Below are positions 33,472-41,787 of a DNA stretch of 64,000 nucleotides, piece after piece. Where the stretch lies: NCBI RefSeq assembly GCF_028688855.1, contig NZ_JAQTXI010000001.1, positions 263,650 to 327,649 on the forward strand. The letters run 5' to 3'. The translations under genes and the position numbers were made by a program. The number at the start of each line of letters is the position of its first letter. Position 1 is the stretch's first letter. Source of the stretch: Neomegalonema sp. GTDB lineage: Bacteria; Pseudomonadota; Alphaproteobacteria; Rhodobacterales; Rhodobacteraceae. The notes below the pieces were generated by a model. That model saw only the letters and a list, made by a program, of their open reading frames with translations, ran no database searches and was not told the DNA's origin.

Positions 33472-34868
33472 GCGCGGGCCTTTCCGCGGATATGGGCCTG
33501 GACGGCGGCCAGATCGTTGGGCAGGCGCGTCACGCGTTCGGGGCGTGCGTGGAGGTCGGCCAGATGCGGCGGCAGGGCGGGACGCTCGCCCGTGGCGGCC
33601 TCGACGGCTTCGGGGAACTTGGCCGGATGGGCGGTGGCCAGGGCGACCATGGGCCGCCGCGAATCGCCTCTGACGCGAGTCGCGGCGGAGATCCCGACCG
33701 CGCTGTGGGGATCGACGAGGAAGCCCGCCTCCCTGCGGATCCGCGCGATGACGGCCCGAGTCTCGGCTTCGTCGGCGGAGGCGGAGTCGAATTCGGCCCT
33801 CAGCCGCTCCAGAGCCCGGGGCGGCAGGACGAATTCGCCCTTCGCGGAGAGATCCTGCATCAGGCCGGAGGTCGCGGCGCCGTCGCGGTCGAGCAGCTCG
33901 AAGACCAGACGCTCGAAGTTCGAGGAGATCTGGATGTCCATGCTGGGGCTGCTGGTGGGCAGGGTGGCGGCGGCGCGGCGATAGGTTCCGGTCTTCAGCG
34001 TGCGGTCGAGGATGTCGTTGGCGTTGGCGGCGACGACCAGCCGCCCCACGGGAAGCCCCATGCGCCGGACGGCCCATCCTGCGAAGATGTCGCCGAAATT
34101 GCCGGTGGGCACGCTGAAGTCGATCTCGCGGCCCGGCCGCGCCCCGAGCGCCGCCAGAGCCCGGACGTAATAGACGCTCTGCGCCAGGACGCGCATCCAG
34201 TTGATGGAGTTCACCGCCCCGAGGTTCAGCGAATCCCGGAACTCGAAATCGTTGAACATGGCCTTGAGCAGGGCCTGGCAATCGTCGAAGTCGCCCTCGA
34301 CGGCGAGGGCGTGGACGTTGGCTTCGGTGGGGGTGGTCATCTGGCGGCGCTGCACCTCCGAGACCCGCCCATGCGGATAGAGGATGAAGACGTCGACGTT
34401 CCCGCGGCCCCGGAAGGCCTCGATGGCGGCGGCGCCGGTGTCGCCCGAGGTCGCCCCGACGATGGCCATGCGGGCGTTTCGCCGCTGCAGGGCCGCGTCG
34501 AAGAGCTGGCCGATGAGCTGCATGGCCACGTCCTTGAAGGCGAGCGTCGGCCCCCGGAACAGCTCCATGAGCCAGTCGTTGGGCCCGATCTGGACCAGAG
34601 GCGCCACGAGCTTCGAGTCGAAGCGGCCATAGGCGGCTTCGAGCAGCGGCAGCAGCTCGGCGTCGGGGAAGGCCTCGCCCATGAAGGGGCGCAGCACGCG
34701 CGCCGCCGTCTCGACGTAGCCCAGGTCCGCGAAGGACTCGAGATCGGCTTGCGAGAAGCCCGGCCAGCTTTCGGGGACGTAAAGCCCTCCGTCGCGCGCC
34801 AGCCCCGTCAGCATGGCCTCTTCGAAAGGCAGGACCGGAGCCGCGCCCCGCGTGCTGACGTATCGCAT
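33468..34868 (-). CDS. thrC: Threonine synthase
   Basis: A 466-residue PLP enzyme that converts O-phospho-homoserine to threonine. The start MRYVSTRG and LARDGGLYVPESWP are typical of the gram-negative long-form ThrC. The PLP lysine is Lys112 in GPTLAFKDVAMQL, and the phosphate loop is GATSGDTGAAA. Length is standard. The start is set by the MRYxSTRG motif; a GAGACTTCAC region precedes it without a clear Shine-Dalgarno. It heads the thrC-M16-GNAT operon with four-base and one-base junctions. Confidence 0.96.
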   Translation of the reverse strand: MRYVSTRGAAPVLPFEEAMLTGLARDGGLYVPESWPGFSQADLESFADLGYVETAARVLRPFMGEAFPDAELLPLLEAAYGRFDSKLVAPLVQIGPNDWLMELFRGPTLAFKDVAMQLIGQLFDAALQRRNARMAIVGATSGDTGAAAIEAFRGRGNVDVFILYPHGRVSEVQRRQMTTPTEANVHALAVEGDFDDCQALLKAMFNDFEFRDSLNLGAVNSINWMRVLAQSVYYVRALAALGARPGREIDFSVPTGNFGDIFAGWAVRRMGLPVGRLVVAANANDILDRTLKTGTYRRAAATLPTSSPSMDIQISSNFERLVFELLDRDGAATSGLMQDLSAKGEFVLPPRALERLRAEFDSASADEAETRAVIARIRREAGFLVDPHSAVGISAATRVRGDSRRPMVALATAHPAKFPEAVEAATGERPALPPHLADLHARPERVTRLPNDLAAVQAHIRGKARA

Positions 34869-35010
34869 TCGTGAAGTCTCCGTGTTCGATCCTCGCACCC
34901 GGAAGGGATGCGATGCGCCTTACTATCTCCGCCTGCGCGGCGATTGAAGGGGAATGAGGCGGCGGAGCCCTCCGCCCCGCCGCCGCTCCGGATTCAGAGG
35001 GGCCGCAGCT

Positions 35011-35523
35011 TCAGCGCCCGGTCTCCTGGATGCGGATCTGCCGGGCGCGGAGCAGGATGGCGTCCTCGAGCCTGCGGGCGGTGTCGGCGGCGACGGGCGC
35101 GTCGCGCCATCCGCCCACGCCGTCGCTCACCTGCCGGTTGATCACCACCTCAAGGGCGTTGGCGCTGAGCTCGGCGCTCTTCACATAGGCGGTGGCCTTG
35201 ACGCGCTCGTTGGGGTTGGGCCCGATTCGCCCCCAGTCAGTGGTGACCGCCCCGCCGAGCGGATCGGCCGAAGCCAGCGGCAGGATCGAGAGCGTGTCGA
35301 GCGCCGCCCGCCAGAGATAGGCGTTGACGCCAAGCGTCTCGACGGCCCCGCGCCGCCCCGAGGCGCCGCCGAAGAGCTTCAGTCCGCCCTCGCCGAAGAT
35401 TCCCGGCTTGGGATTGTGGATCGGATCCGGCGGCCCGATCTCGACGCCCCTGGGGGCCGAGCATCCGCCCAGAACCAGGGCTGCAAGAGCCGCCGTCGCG
35501 GCTGCGCGCGCGGATTTCGTCAT
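35011..35523 (-). CDS. DUF3576 lipoprotein
   Basis: A 170-residue lipoprotein; the signal ends LVLGGC with the lipid-modified Cys at residue 21. The mature part contains LGVNAYLWRAALDTLSILPLASADPLGGAVTTDW and ANALEVVINRQ, the DUF3576 signature, a family conserved across Alphaproteobacteria and predicted periplasmic. The function is unknown. A well-formed promoter lies about 85 bases upstream. It is divergent from the porin gene. Confidence 0.9.
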   Translation of the reverse strand: MTKSARAAATAALAALVLGGCSAPRGVEIGPPDPIHNPKPGIFGEGGLKLFGGASGRRGAVETLGVNAYLWRAALDTLSILPLASADPLGGAVTTDWGRIGPNPNERVKATAYVKSAELSANALEVVINRQVSDGVGGWRDAPVAADTARRLEDAILLRARQIRIQETGR

Positions 35524-35613
35524 GCGATGTCCTCTGCAAGGGGCCTCCGCCGACCGGAGCCGCCGGAGCCGCCGCCGTCCTGCGACGAGACGCAGGCGCG
35601 GATTCCTTGCGAG

Positions 35614-35642
35614 AATCTAAACAAGGGCGCCCGGGATGCCAA
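35614..35642 (-). promoter_or_regulatory. Promoter for the DUF3576 lipoprotein
   Basis: On the minus strand TTGGCA (35637-35642) and TAGATT (35614-35619) are exactly 17 bases apart. This is one of the best sigma-70 matches in the window; the leader would be about 84 bases. Confidence 0.65.
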
Positions 35643-35749
35643 GCGCCGCAAGACGCCTCCGGAGGGGTAAAATCCGGGGCGTTCGAAGTAAAAACTGTGT
35701 CCGGCTTGTAACAACGCGCCTTCGTCGTCAGGGGTGATCCTATTCCGGC

Positions 35750-35779
35750 TTGACCAAAGAGGGCCCCATCAGGCTACAA
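35750..35779 (+). promoter_or_regulatory. Promoter for the porin gene
   Basis: TTGACC (35750-35755) and CTACAA (35774-35779) are 18 bases apart, giving a leader of about 70 bases before the porin start. Confidence 0.6.
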
Positions 35780-35854
35780 AGCGCGAGGTGGAAGAGCGTT
35801 AATCGGCTTTCGCCGCGCATGCAAACGAACTCACACTACAGTGCGAGGGACCAA

Positions 35855-36979
35855 ATGAAGAAGATTCTTTTCGGCACTTCCGCCTTGATCGCGACCACCT
35901 TCGCGTCGGTCGGCGGCGCCTCCGCGGCCGGCCTCGAGCTGGACTTCTCCGGCAGCTACACCTTCGGCGCCGGCTATCTCCACTCCAAGGCCTTCACCGA
36001 CCGGACCTCCCGCGGCGCCTTCCTCGCCGACGGCGAGCTGGTCGCCACCGCGAAGGGCACCCTCGACAACGGCCTGACCTTCGGCGCCCGCCTGGTCTTC
36101 CCGATCGAGACCTCGACCGGGCCGAGCACCACCGATCACGTCCGCCGCGCGACCCTGGTCGACGCGACCGGCAACCCGATCCTGGATGCGAACGGCAACC
36201 AGCAGTTCATCAACTACACGGATCGCGACACCGTCACCGGCCGCGCCGACTGGTACGAAGAGTCCGTGGGCTGGGTCGAAGGCGGCTTCGGTCGTCTCGA
36301 GGTCGGCCATGAGGACGGCGCTCACGACCGCAGCACCCCCGGCGTGAAGGGCACCTGGTTCAACGCGGCCAACGGCGGCGGCTTCCTCTTCGACCATTTC
36401 GACGGCACCGCCGGCGGCTGGAGCTTCGATGGTCGCGAGACCGGCGACGCGCTGAAGGTCACCTACTGGACCCCGTCGTTCTCCGGCCTGAAGGCGGGCG
36501 TGTCCTACGTCCCGAACGCGCGCGGCGGCCGCGGCGCCAACACCGAGCTGTCGAGCACGAACGACGCCTGGGAGTTCGGCGTCCGTTATAACGGCAATTT
36601 CAACGACGTCACCGTCGACGTCGGCGGCGGCTACACCATCGACCCGGCCGGCAACCGCACCGACGACGCCTGGGCCGTCGGCGGCAACCTCGGCTTCCGT
36701 CAGTTCACCGTGGGCGCGGCCTACGAGGATGACGGCAACGGCTGGGACGGCTTCGGCGTCGGCGGCGCCTACAACACGGGCCCCTGGACCTTCGGCGTCG
36801 GCTACGGCCGCGGCGACTCCATCACCCGCGTCAAGGGCGAAGTCGCGCAGGGCGCCTCGCTGGGCGTCGACTACGAGCTCGGCCAGGGCGTCGTGATCTC
36901 GGCCGGCGTCGAGTGGATCGACCCGCCGCACGCTTCGGACCGCTTCGGCGCGGGCCTCGTGACGCAGCTCTCCTTCTGA
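35855..36979 (+). CDS. Outer-membrane porin
   Basis: A 374-residue protein: a cleavable signal peptide MKKILFGTSALIATTF...SAA (about 24 residues), then alternating amphipathic strands rich in Gly, Tyr, Trp and Asp, ending LVTQLSF with the C-terminal Phe used by the BAM complex. LEVGHEDGAHD and the overall length match alphaproteobacterial general porins (trimeric 16-strand barrels). Codon use is clearly biased toward C-ending optimal codons compared with the neighbours, as expected for an abundant protein. The start has a GAGGGA site. The gene is monocistronic: its own promoter precedes it and a strong terminator follows. Anion or cation preference cannot be told. Confidence 0.9.
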   Translation: MKKILFGTSALIATTFASVGGASAAGLELDFSGSYTFGAGYLHSKAFTDRTSRGAFLADGELVATAKGTLDNGLTFGARLVFPIETSTGPSTTDHVRRATLVDATGNPILDANGNQQFINYTDRDTVTGRADWYEESVGWVEGGFGRLEVGHEDGAHDRSTPGVKGTWFNAANGGGFLFDHFDGTAGGWSFDGRETGDALKVTYWTPSFSGLKAGVSYVPNARGGRGANTELSSTNDAWEFGVRYNGNFNDVTVDVGGGYTIDPAGNRTDDAWAVGGNLGFRQFTVGAAYEDDGNGWDGFGVGGAYNTGPWTFGVGYGRGDSITRVKGEVAQGASLGVDYELGQGVVISAGVEWIDPPHASDRFGAGLVTQLSF

Positions 36980-37011
36980 GGATCGCCTGCGCGCGCCAGT
37001 ATCCGACTTTT

Positions 37012-37037
37012 GAGCGGGCTTCGGCCCGCTCTTTTTT
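37012..37037 (+). terminator. Intrinsic terminator of the porin gene
   Basis: GAGCGGGC (37012-37019), tetraloop TTCG, GCCCGCTC (37024-37031), then six T residues. It begins 33 bases after the porin stop. Confidence 0.95.
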
Positions 37038-37119
37038 CGTGCGGAATGTTCTTTTTATGTTCTATAGCGCGGACGTGATGGACCGCCCTCGGCCGCTCTT
37101 CTGGAGCGCGAGTTTTCCC

Positions 37120-37149
37120 TTTCGCGGCGTCCCCCACCCATGGTATAGA
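37120..37149 (+). promoter_or_regulatory. Candidate promoter for the cold-shock gene
   Basis: TTTCGC (37120-37125) and TATAGA (37144-37149) are 18 bases apart. The -10 box is good, the -35 box weak. The predicted leader is about 100 bases, long for this window, as is common for cold-shock mRNAs. Confidence 0.4.
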
Positions 37150-37256
37150 TCGCACGCTACCGACTTGCGGATGACTTGAGCTTCGGAAACGAGCTGAACA
37201 AACGGCCGCTGGACGGCTGAGCTTTCGTTTGGACGCCGAATTTCAGGAGCATTGCG

Positions 37257-37472
37257 ATGACCGCTGGCACCGTCAAGTGGTTCAATCCCGAGAAGGGATA
37301 TGGGTTCATTCAGCCCGAGACCGGGGGACAGGACGTGTTCGTCCACATCTCCGCGGTCGAGCGGGCGGGCCTCACCACCCTCACCGAGGGTCAGAAGATC
37401 AACTTCGAGCTGATTCAGGACCGTCGCGGCCGTTCTTCGGCGGGCGAACTTCGGGTTACGGCGGCGCGCTGA
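37257..37472 (+). CDS. Cold-shock protein (CspA family)
   Basis: A 71-residue single cold-shock domain that binds single-stranded RNA and DNA as a chaperone. [18 protein letters not shown] carries RNP1 (KGYGFI) and [13 protein letters not shown] carries RNP2 (VFVHI). Length is typical of single-domain Csp proteins. The start has AGGAG about seven bases upstream. The gene is flanked by the porin terminator and its own hairpin, so it is monocistronic. Paralogues are common, and cold induction is not proven by sequence. Confidence 0.95.
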   Translation: MTAGTVKWFNPEKGYGFIQPETGGQDVFVHISAVERAGLTTLTEGQKINFELIQDRRGRSSAGELRVTAAR

Positions 37473-38189
37473 ACACGTCCGCCTCATGCTCTTGAAATCG
37501 GCGAAAGCGGTCCGCGAGGGCCGCTTTCGTCGTTTCGGGGGGGGCGGAAAGGAGGCGAAATCCCCTGTGAAGACAGGGGCTTGCGGCCTGAAGCGCAATC
37601 GGGGCGGGTTGGAGCTGCTGCCCGGATGAACTGCGCCGCCCCGGAGGAGCGGGAGCTCTGGAACGCCCCCGGCCCGGTGGGAAAAACGCTCCTGACCCGG
37701 GATCGGGCGCCGCCGCCGGGCGAGCGGCGGGCCGCCCGGAGAGGGGTGGAGCTCGGCTTCCCGAGGCCGCGCCTTGCGGCTTCATGGGCGCAGGGGATCG
37801 AGGCGCGCGGCGGCTTCGAAAGCCCGGATCCCCGTCGCCCCAGGGGCGATCCGCGAGGCGTGGCGGCTGGCGGCGTTGCGGAGGAGATCGCCCTCTTCAT
37901 CTCCGACCTGGTTCCTGAAACATGGCGATCTTCGCCAGGAGCGCGCTCCGGATCCTGAAGATCAGGGGTCAAGTCGGGACCGGATGCGAGGCCGTCGAGA
38001 GCCGGTCTGCGCCTGTGGAACAGCGCGCCTGGGGGCGTCTCCCGCGTCATGGATCGTCGTGGATCGCCCGGATGCGGCGGCGCCGCTCTGGCGGCGGGCG
38101 CGACGAAAATCCGCCCCGGACGTGGTCCGAGGCGGATCAGAAGGCTTGAGGATGGGGCCGATTCGCCCTGAGCGTCCGGGGTTGCGGCC
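37473..38189. other. 717-base region without a supported gene
   Basis: It contains the cold-shock terminator and then about 650 bases of GC-rich sequence. Open frames exist on both strands (for example 37581-37958 plus and 37484-38050 minus), but their translations are Pro/Arg/Gly-rich, lack a good ribosome binding site and match no family I know. There is no tRNA, repeat array or clear promoter. Confidence 0.5.
37503..37528 (+). terminator. Probable terminator of the cold-shock gene
   Basis: GAAAGCGGTCC (37503-37513), loop GCGA, GGGCCGCTTTC (37518-37528) with one G-T pair. It is followed by GTCGTTTCG, a broken T-tract, so termination is likely but weaker than at the porin. Confidence 0.7.
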
Positions 38190-38438
38190 TCACGCGAGGC
38201 GGCTTCCGGCGTAGATGGTCGTCAGGTTGGAGACGCGGGCCAGGTTGCGGCCGTAGACGTCGCCGGCGACGATCTGCTGCTCGGGCTGGGCGCCGTAGCT
38301 CTGCTGCACGACGAAGTCGATGTCGCCGCGGCTCAGGCCGATGTCGGCCAGCTGGCGGTCGGTCATGGAGCCCAGTTCGGAGGCGAGGGCGCGGCTCTGG
38401 GCCTGGCGGGAGAAGTAGGAGACGATGCTCTTGAACAT
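38190..38438 (-). CDS. DUF1127 small protein
   Basis: An 82-residue protein with the DUF1127 core ELGSMTDRQLADIGLSRGDIDFVV: an arginine/leucine helix followed by the D-x-x-L-x-D-I-G-L-x-R-x-D-I motif. Alphaproteobacterial DUF1127 proteins are small, often highly induced under stress, and some affect RNA turnover or phosphate and carbon responses; this one is at the long end because of a C-terminal extension of about 30 residues. The Shine-Dalgarno is weak. A very good promoter lies about 95 bases upstream, so the gene is monocistronic with a sizeable leader. Confidence 0.88.
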   Translation of the reverse strand: MFKSIVSYFSRQAQSRALASELGSMTDRQLADIGLSRGDIDFVVQQSYGAQPEQQIVAGDVYGRNLARVSNLTTIYAGSRLA

Positions 38439-38751
38439 GGTGAGATCTTTCTAGAAGGCCGGTTGCGAGGCGGCGGTTCTTGCTTTCGGATCCTCCGGCT
38501 CTCCGGAGGTCCTCGCCGCTCTCTTGTGCAATGCAATATAGGACGAAACCCCCGCAGCTCCAATCCCGCTCCGGCGCATATCACCCTTGCCAGCGGCGCA
38601 AGGCTCTCTCAAAACGATTTGAAAGGGGTTGAACGGGCGAAAACCAGTTTCTTGCGCGCTCAGGGAAAAGCCTGCGTCCCGAGCCTTTCGCTCTTGCGGA
38701 AAAGGCGCCTGACTCTCCCGGAGCGAGTTTGTCCGGATCGACAGACGCCTT
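38439..38751. other. 313-base region upstream of the DUF1127 gene
   Basis: It contains the DUF1127 promoter and leader and the downstream flank of the P450 gene. It is more AT-rich than average around 38520-38680. No further gene or RNA was recognised. Confidence 0.5.
38535..38563 (-). promoter_or_regulatory. Promoter for the DUF1127 gene
   Basis: On the minus strand TTGGAG (38558-38563) and TATATT (38535-38540) are 17 bases apart. The surrounding sequence is unusually AT-rich for the window. Confidence 0.65.
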
Positions 38752-40143
38752 TCAGGCTCCCCCGGCGGCGGCTCTCGGCGCGACGCGCAACGGGGGTCCT
38801 CCGGTCGGCTTGAGGCTCAGCCGCGTGAGGGGCCGCACCTCGACGCCCTCCAGAGGCGCGAAGCTCAGGCGGCGCAGGATCTCCGCCAGAATGAGGACCG
38901 CCTCGGTCAGGGCGAAGCTCGCCCCGACGCAGATCCTCGGGCCCGCGCCGAAGGGCAGGAAGGCGCCTTTGGGAATCCGGGCGGCGCGTTCGGGCGAGAA
39001 GCGGTCGGGGTCGAAGGCGTCGGGGTTCTCCCAGAGCCGCCGATGGCGATGGATCGCATAGAGCGGGATGATGAAGACGTCCCCCGCGCGGATCTCCAGA
39101 TCCCCGAGCCGATCCGGACCCGCCGCCGTGCGCAGGGCCGCCGGAATGGTCGGATAGAGCCTCAGGGCTTCGTTCAGCACCTGCTTCAGCCAGGGCAGAC
39201 GGGCGACGTCGGCGAGGCGGGCGGGGGCCTCGCCGAGAACCTCGCGGATTTCGGCGGCGGCGCGCTCCTGAGCCTCGGGATGGGTTGCGAGGAGGTGGAG
39301 GCTCCAGGCCAGGGCCAGAGCGGTCGTCTCATGCCCGGCCACGATCAGCGTCAGGATGTTGTCGACGATGGCTTCGTCGTCCAGCCGGGCGCCGGTCTCG
39401 GGATCTTCGGCGGCGATGAGCCGGTCCAGAAGATCCGGCGTCGCGGAGGCGCCCCTCTGCGCCCTGCGCGCGACGGTCATCTCGCGGAAGGCGTCGCGCA
39501 GCCCCGCCACCGCCCTGGCGCCTCGCCGGATGCGGGGCCTCGGCAGCCAGGAGGGCGTCGGCGCGAGATCCAGAACCCCGAGCCTCCCCGCCGTGTCGAG
39601 ATAGACGTCCACCGCCTTGCGCAGCTCCTGACGGTCGAAGCCCGCGCCGCCGCCGAAGAGCGTCGCCATGATGACGTCATAGGTGGCTCTGGCGGTTCCC
39701 TCCGAGGCGCGGACGATTCCTCCGGGCGCCCGGGCCCAGGCTTCGGCCAGTTCGGTCCCGGCGCGGGTCATGGCGGCGGCGTAGCCCTCGAAGACGCGGG
39801 GCTGGAACAGGGGCGCGATGGCCCGCCTCTGGCGTCGCCAGACTTCATCCTCCGCGAGGATCAGCCCCTCGCGCAGGCCCGGCCCGAGGATTCGCCGCGT
39901 CAGGAGGCTCTTGTGATAATTGGCGGCGTTCTCGACGAGCAGACGGCGCGTCTCCTCCGGGCCGGTGGCGTAGAAGACCCGGGGCCCGAACAACACGGGC
40001 TGCTCGACGAGGAACTCCTCATAGGCGGTCTGAGGGACCATCTCCATGTCGTCGGCGCCGCGCAGCATGCGCCAGAAGGCCCGAAGCAGGGTCAGAGGGC
40101 GCGGCGGCGGCGAGAATCGCGGCGGAAGGGCGGGTTCGGCCAT
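38752..40143 (-). CDS. Cytochrome P450
   Basis: A 463-residue haem-thiolate monooxygenase. The I-helix is [15 protein letters not shown], the K-helix ExxR is [15 protein letters not shown], the PERF region is [11 protein letters not shown], and the haem loop is [18 protein letters not shown] with the axial Cys. The pattern is of the CYP4/CYP102-like class active on fatty acids or terpenoids, as in many Rhodobacterales, but the substrate is unknown. There is no fused reductase, and no ferredoxin gene is nearby, so a redox partner must be elsewhere. The start at 40143 has AGGAGG eight bases upstream; a start 30 bases upstream is possible but lacks a site. Confidence 0.92.
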   Translation of the reverse strand: MAEPALPPRFSPPPRPLTLLRAFWRMLRGADDMEMVPQTAYEEFLVEQPVLFGPRVFYATGPEETRRLLVENAANYHKSLLTRRILGPGLREGLILAEDEVWRRQRRAIAPLFQPRVFEGYAAAMTRAGTELAEAWARAPGGIVRASEGTARATYDVIMATLFGGGAGFDRQELRKAVDVYLDTAGRLGVLDLAPTPSWLPRPRIRRGARAVAGLRDAFREMTVARRAQRGASATPDLLDRLIAAEDPETGARLDDEAIVDNILTLIVAGHETTALALAWSLHLLATHPEAQERAAAEIREVLGEAPARLADVARLPWLKQVLNEALRLYPTIPAALRTAAGPDRLGDLEIRAGDVFIIPLYAIHRHRRLWENPDAFDPDRFSPERAARIPKGAFLPFGAGPRICVGASFALTEAVLILAEILRRLSFAPLEGVEVRPLTRLSLKPTGGPPLRVAPRAAAGGA

Positions 40144-40260
40144 GGGAGAGCCTCCTGAAGCGGCTCCCGGCATATGGGCGCGCGGCCCGGCCTGCGCAAT
40201 TTCAGAGCATTGTCCGGCGACGCCGAAAGAGCTTCGCGTCGCGAAAATGCGACCACGGAT

Positions 40261-41787
40261 CTAGGAGGCCTTCCGCCGCAGGAGCCGCGCCATGAGGCCG
40301 AAGCCGAGCGATTCCGCGCCTTCGGGGCGTCCGGCCGCCCGCCAGAGCCCCCAGAGCGCCGCCACATAGACGACCGCGCCAAGTCCCGCCGCCGCCAGGC
40401 AGAGCAGCGCGGGCGGAGTCCCTTCCGGCGCGCGCCGCAGGAAGCTCCAGACGACCAGAGCCATGGCCGCCGTGGCCCAGGGGATGCGGCGTCCCGGCGC
40501 GAGGGTCGCCCCCGGAGGCAGATCCAGCCGTTTCAGCGCCGCGCGCAGATTCAGCCCGAAATAGACCGCGCTCATGGCGACCACGCCCCAGGCGCCGCCT
40601 TGCAGACCATCCAGCCTGAGCCCCAGCGCCATGCCGCTCGCGCCAACCACGAGAGAAGCGAGCGAGATGGGCGCGAGTCCTCGGGGCGCTCCGGTGGCCA
40701 TCAGCACGGGTTGGCAGTTCCCCGCCGCCGCCGTGAGGAATCCCGCCAAGGCGAGAATCCGCAGCACGGGGGCGGCCTCGGTCCATTGCGGGCCGAAGGC
40801 GAAGGCCACCAGCGGATCGGCGATCAGCGCGACTCCCGCCGCCATGGGCGCCGCCGCCAGAGCCACCGCCGCGAAGGTGACGCCGAAATCGCGGCGCAGG
40901 GCCGAAAGGTCGTTCTGAAGCTTCGCGTAGCCCGGCAGAAGCGCCCGCCGCGCCGGAGCCGCGATCTCGGTCGCGGCCAGATGGGCCAGTTCATGAGCCA
41001 GCAGATAGAGGCTCACCGCGCCCGGCCCGAGCATCCGGCCGATCAGCAGGGCGTCGAACTTCTGGCGCAGGAACTCCAGAATATTGAAGGCGAACATCCA
41101 TTTGGCGTAGTCGATCACCGCGCCCAGAGCCCTGAAGGTGAAGCGCGGCCGCCAGGGCGCCAGCCGATAGGAGAGGATCAGCCCCAGAGCCCCGCCGATG
41201 AGGATTCCCCCCGTCAGGGCGCGGGAATCGGGCCAGAAGGCCAGAGCCAACCCCATCGAGGAGAAGGTCTGCGTCAGCCTCGGGAGCGCGACGTACAGCG
41301 CGTCGCGGCGGAAATCGAGGCCCTTGACGAGATTCACCGCCGCCGGACTGCGCAGGCCCTCCATCAGCGCCCCGAGCGCCAGAGCCCCCGCGATGGCCTC
41401 CAGAGCGGGCGCCGCGAAGAACTCCGCCGCCCGGCCCGCCCCCAGCCAGAGCGCCGAAGCGATGAGGAGTCCCCGCAGCAGCGTGAGGGTCCATACGGTG
41501 TCGTAATGATCGCGCCCGGCCTGCTGGTCGTGGATCAGCACGGCGTTGAGTCCGAGGTCCGAAAAGGCCTGGAGCGCCAGCATGACCGCCATGGCGAGCG
41601 TCACCACGCCGAAATCGGCGGGCGTGAGCAGCCGCGCCATGAGCATCATGCTCATCAGCCCCGCCAGACGCGGCAGAAGCCGCGCGCCGATGGTCCAGAG
41701 CGCGCCCCCCGCCATGCGTCGTCCGATGTCGCTCGCGCCCTCGCGCGGAGTCTCCGGAGCCGCGGCGGAGGGGGCGGAGAGGGTCAT
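40261..41787 (-). CDS. Polysaccharide flippase (Wzx/MOP family)
   Basis: A 508-residue integral membrane protein with about 12-14 helices. GGALWTIGARLLPRLAGLMSMMLMARLLTPADFG is the MOP-superfamily N-terminus, and the middle carries the typical DYAKWMFAFNILEFLRQKFDALLIG helix. Such proteins flip undecaprenyl-linked repeat units across the inner membrane. The start ATG overlaps the stop of the glycosyltransferase gene (ATGA), so the two are coupled; this argues that both serve the same exopolysaccharide or surface glycan. No polymerase or chain-length regulator is in the window. Confidence 0.85.
   Translation of the reverse strand: MTLSAPSAAAPETPREGASDIGRRMAGGALWTIGARLLPRLAGLMSMMLMARLLTPADFGVVTLAMAVMLALQAFSDLGLNAVLIHDQQAGRDHYDTVWTLTLLRGLLIASALWLGAGRAAEFFAAPALEAIAGALALGALMEGLRSPAAVNLVKGLDFRRDALYVALPRLTQTFSSMGLALAFWPDSRALTGGILIGGALGLILSYRLAPWRPRFTFRALGAVIDYAKWMFAFNILEFLRQKFDALLIGRMLGPGAVSLYLLAHELAHLAATEIAAPARRALLPGYAKLQNDLSALRRDFGVTFAAVALAAAPMAAGVALIADPLVAFAFGPQWTEAAPVLRILALAGFLTAAAGNCQPVLMATGAPRGLAPISLASLVVGASGMALGLRLDGLQGGAWGVVAMSAVYFGLNLRAALKRLDLPPGATLAPGRRIPWATAAMALVVWSFLRRAPEGTPPALLCLAAAGLGAVVYVAALWGLWRAAGRPEGAESLGFGLMARLLRRKAS

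Larger units (their letters stand above)
35524..35854. other. 331-base divergent regulatory region (DUF3576 / porin)
   Basis: This holds two oppositely oriented promoter candidates, one for each neighbour, with about 110 bases between them. Apart from these I see no gene or RNA. Confidence 0.6.

Noticed and set aside
37581..37958. Possible plus-strand gene in the otherwise empty 717-base region
   Set aside because: Proline/arginine-rich, no ribosome binding site, no family, overlapped by an equally open minus-strand frame.
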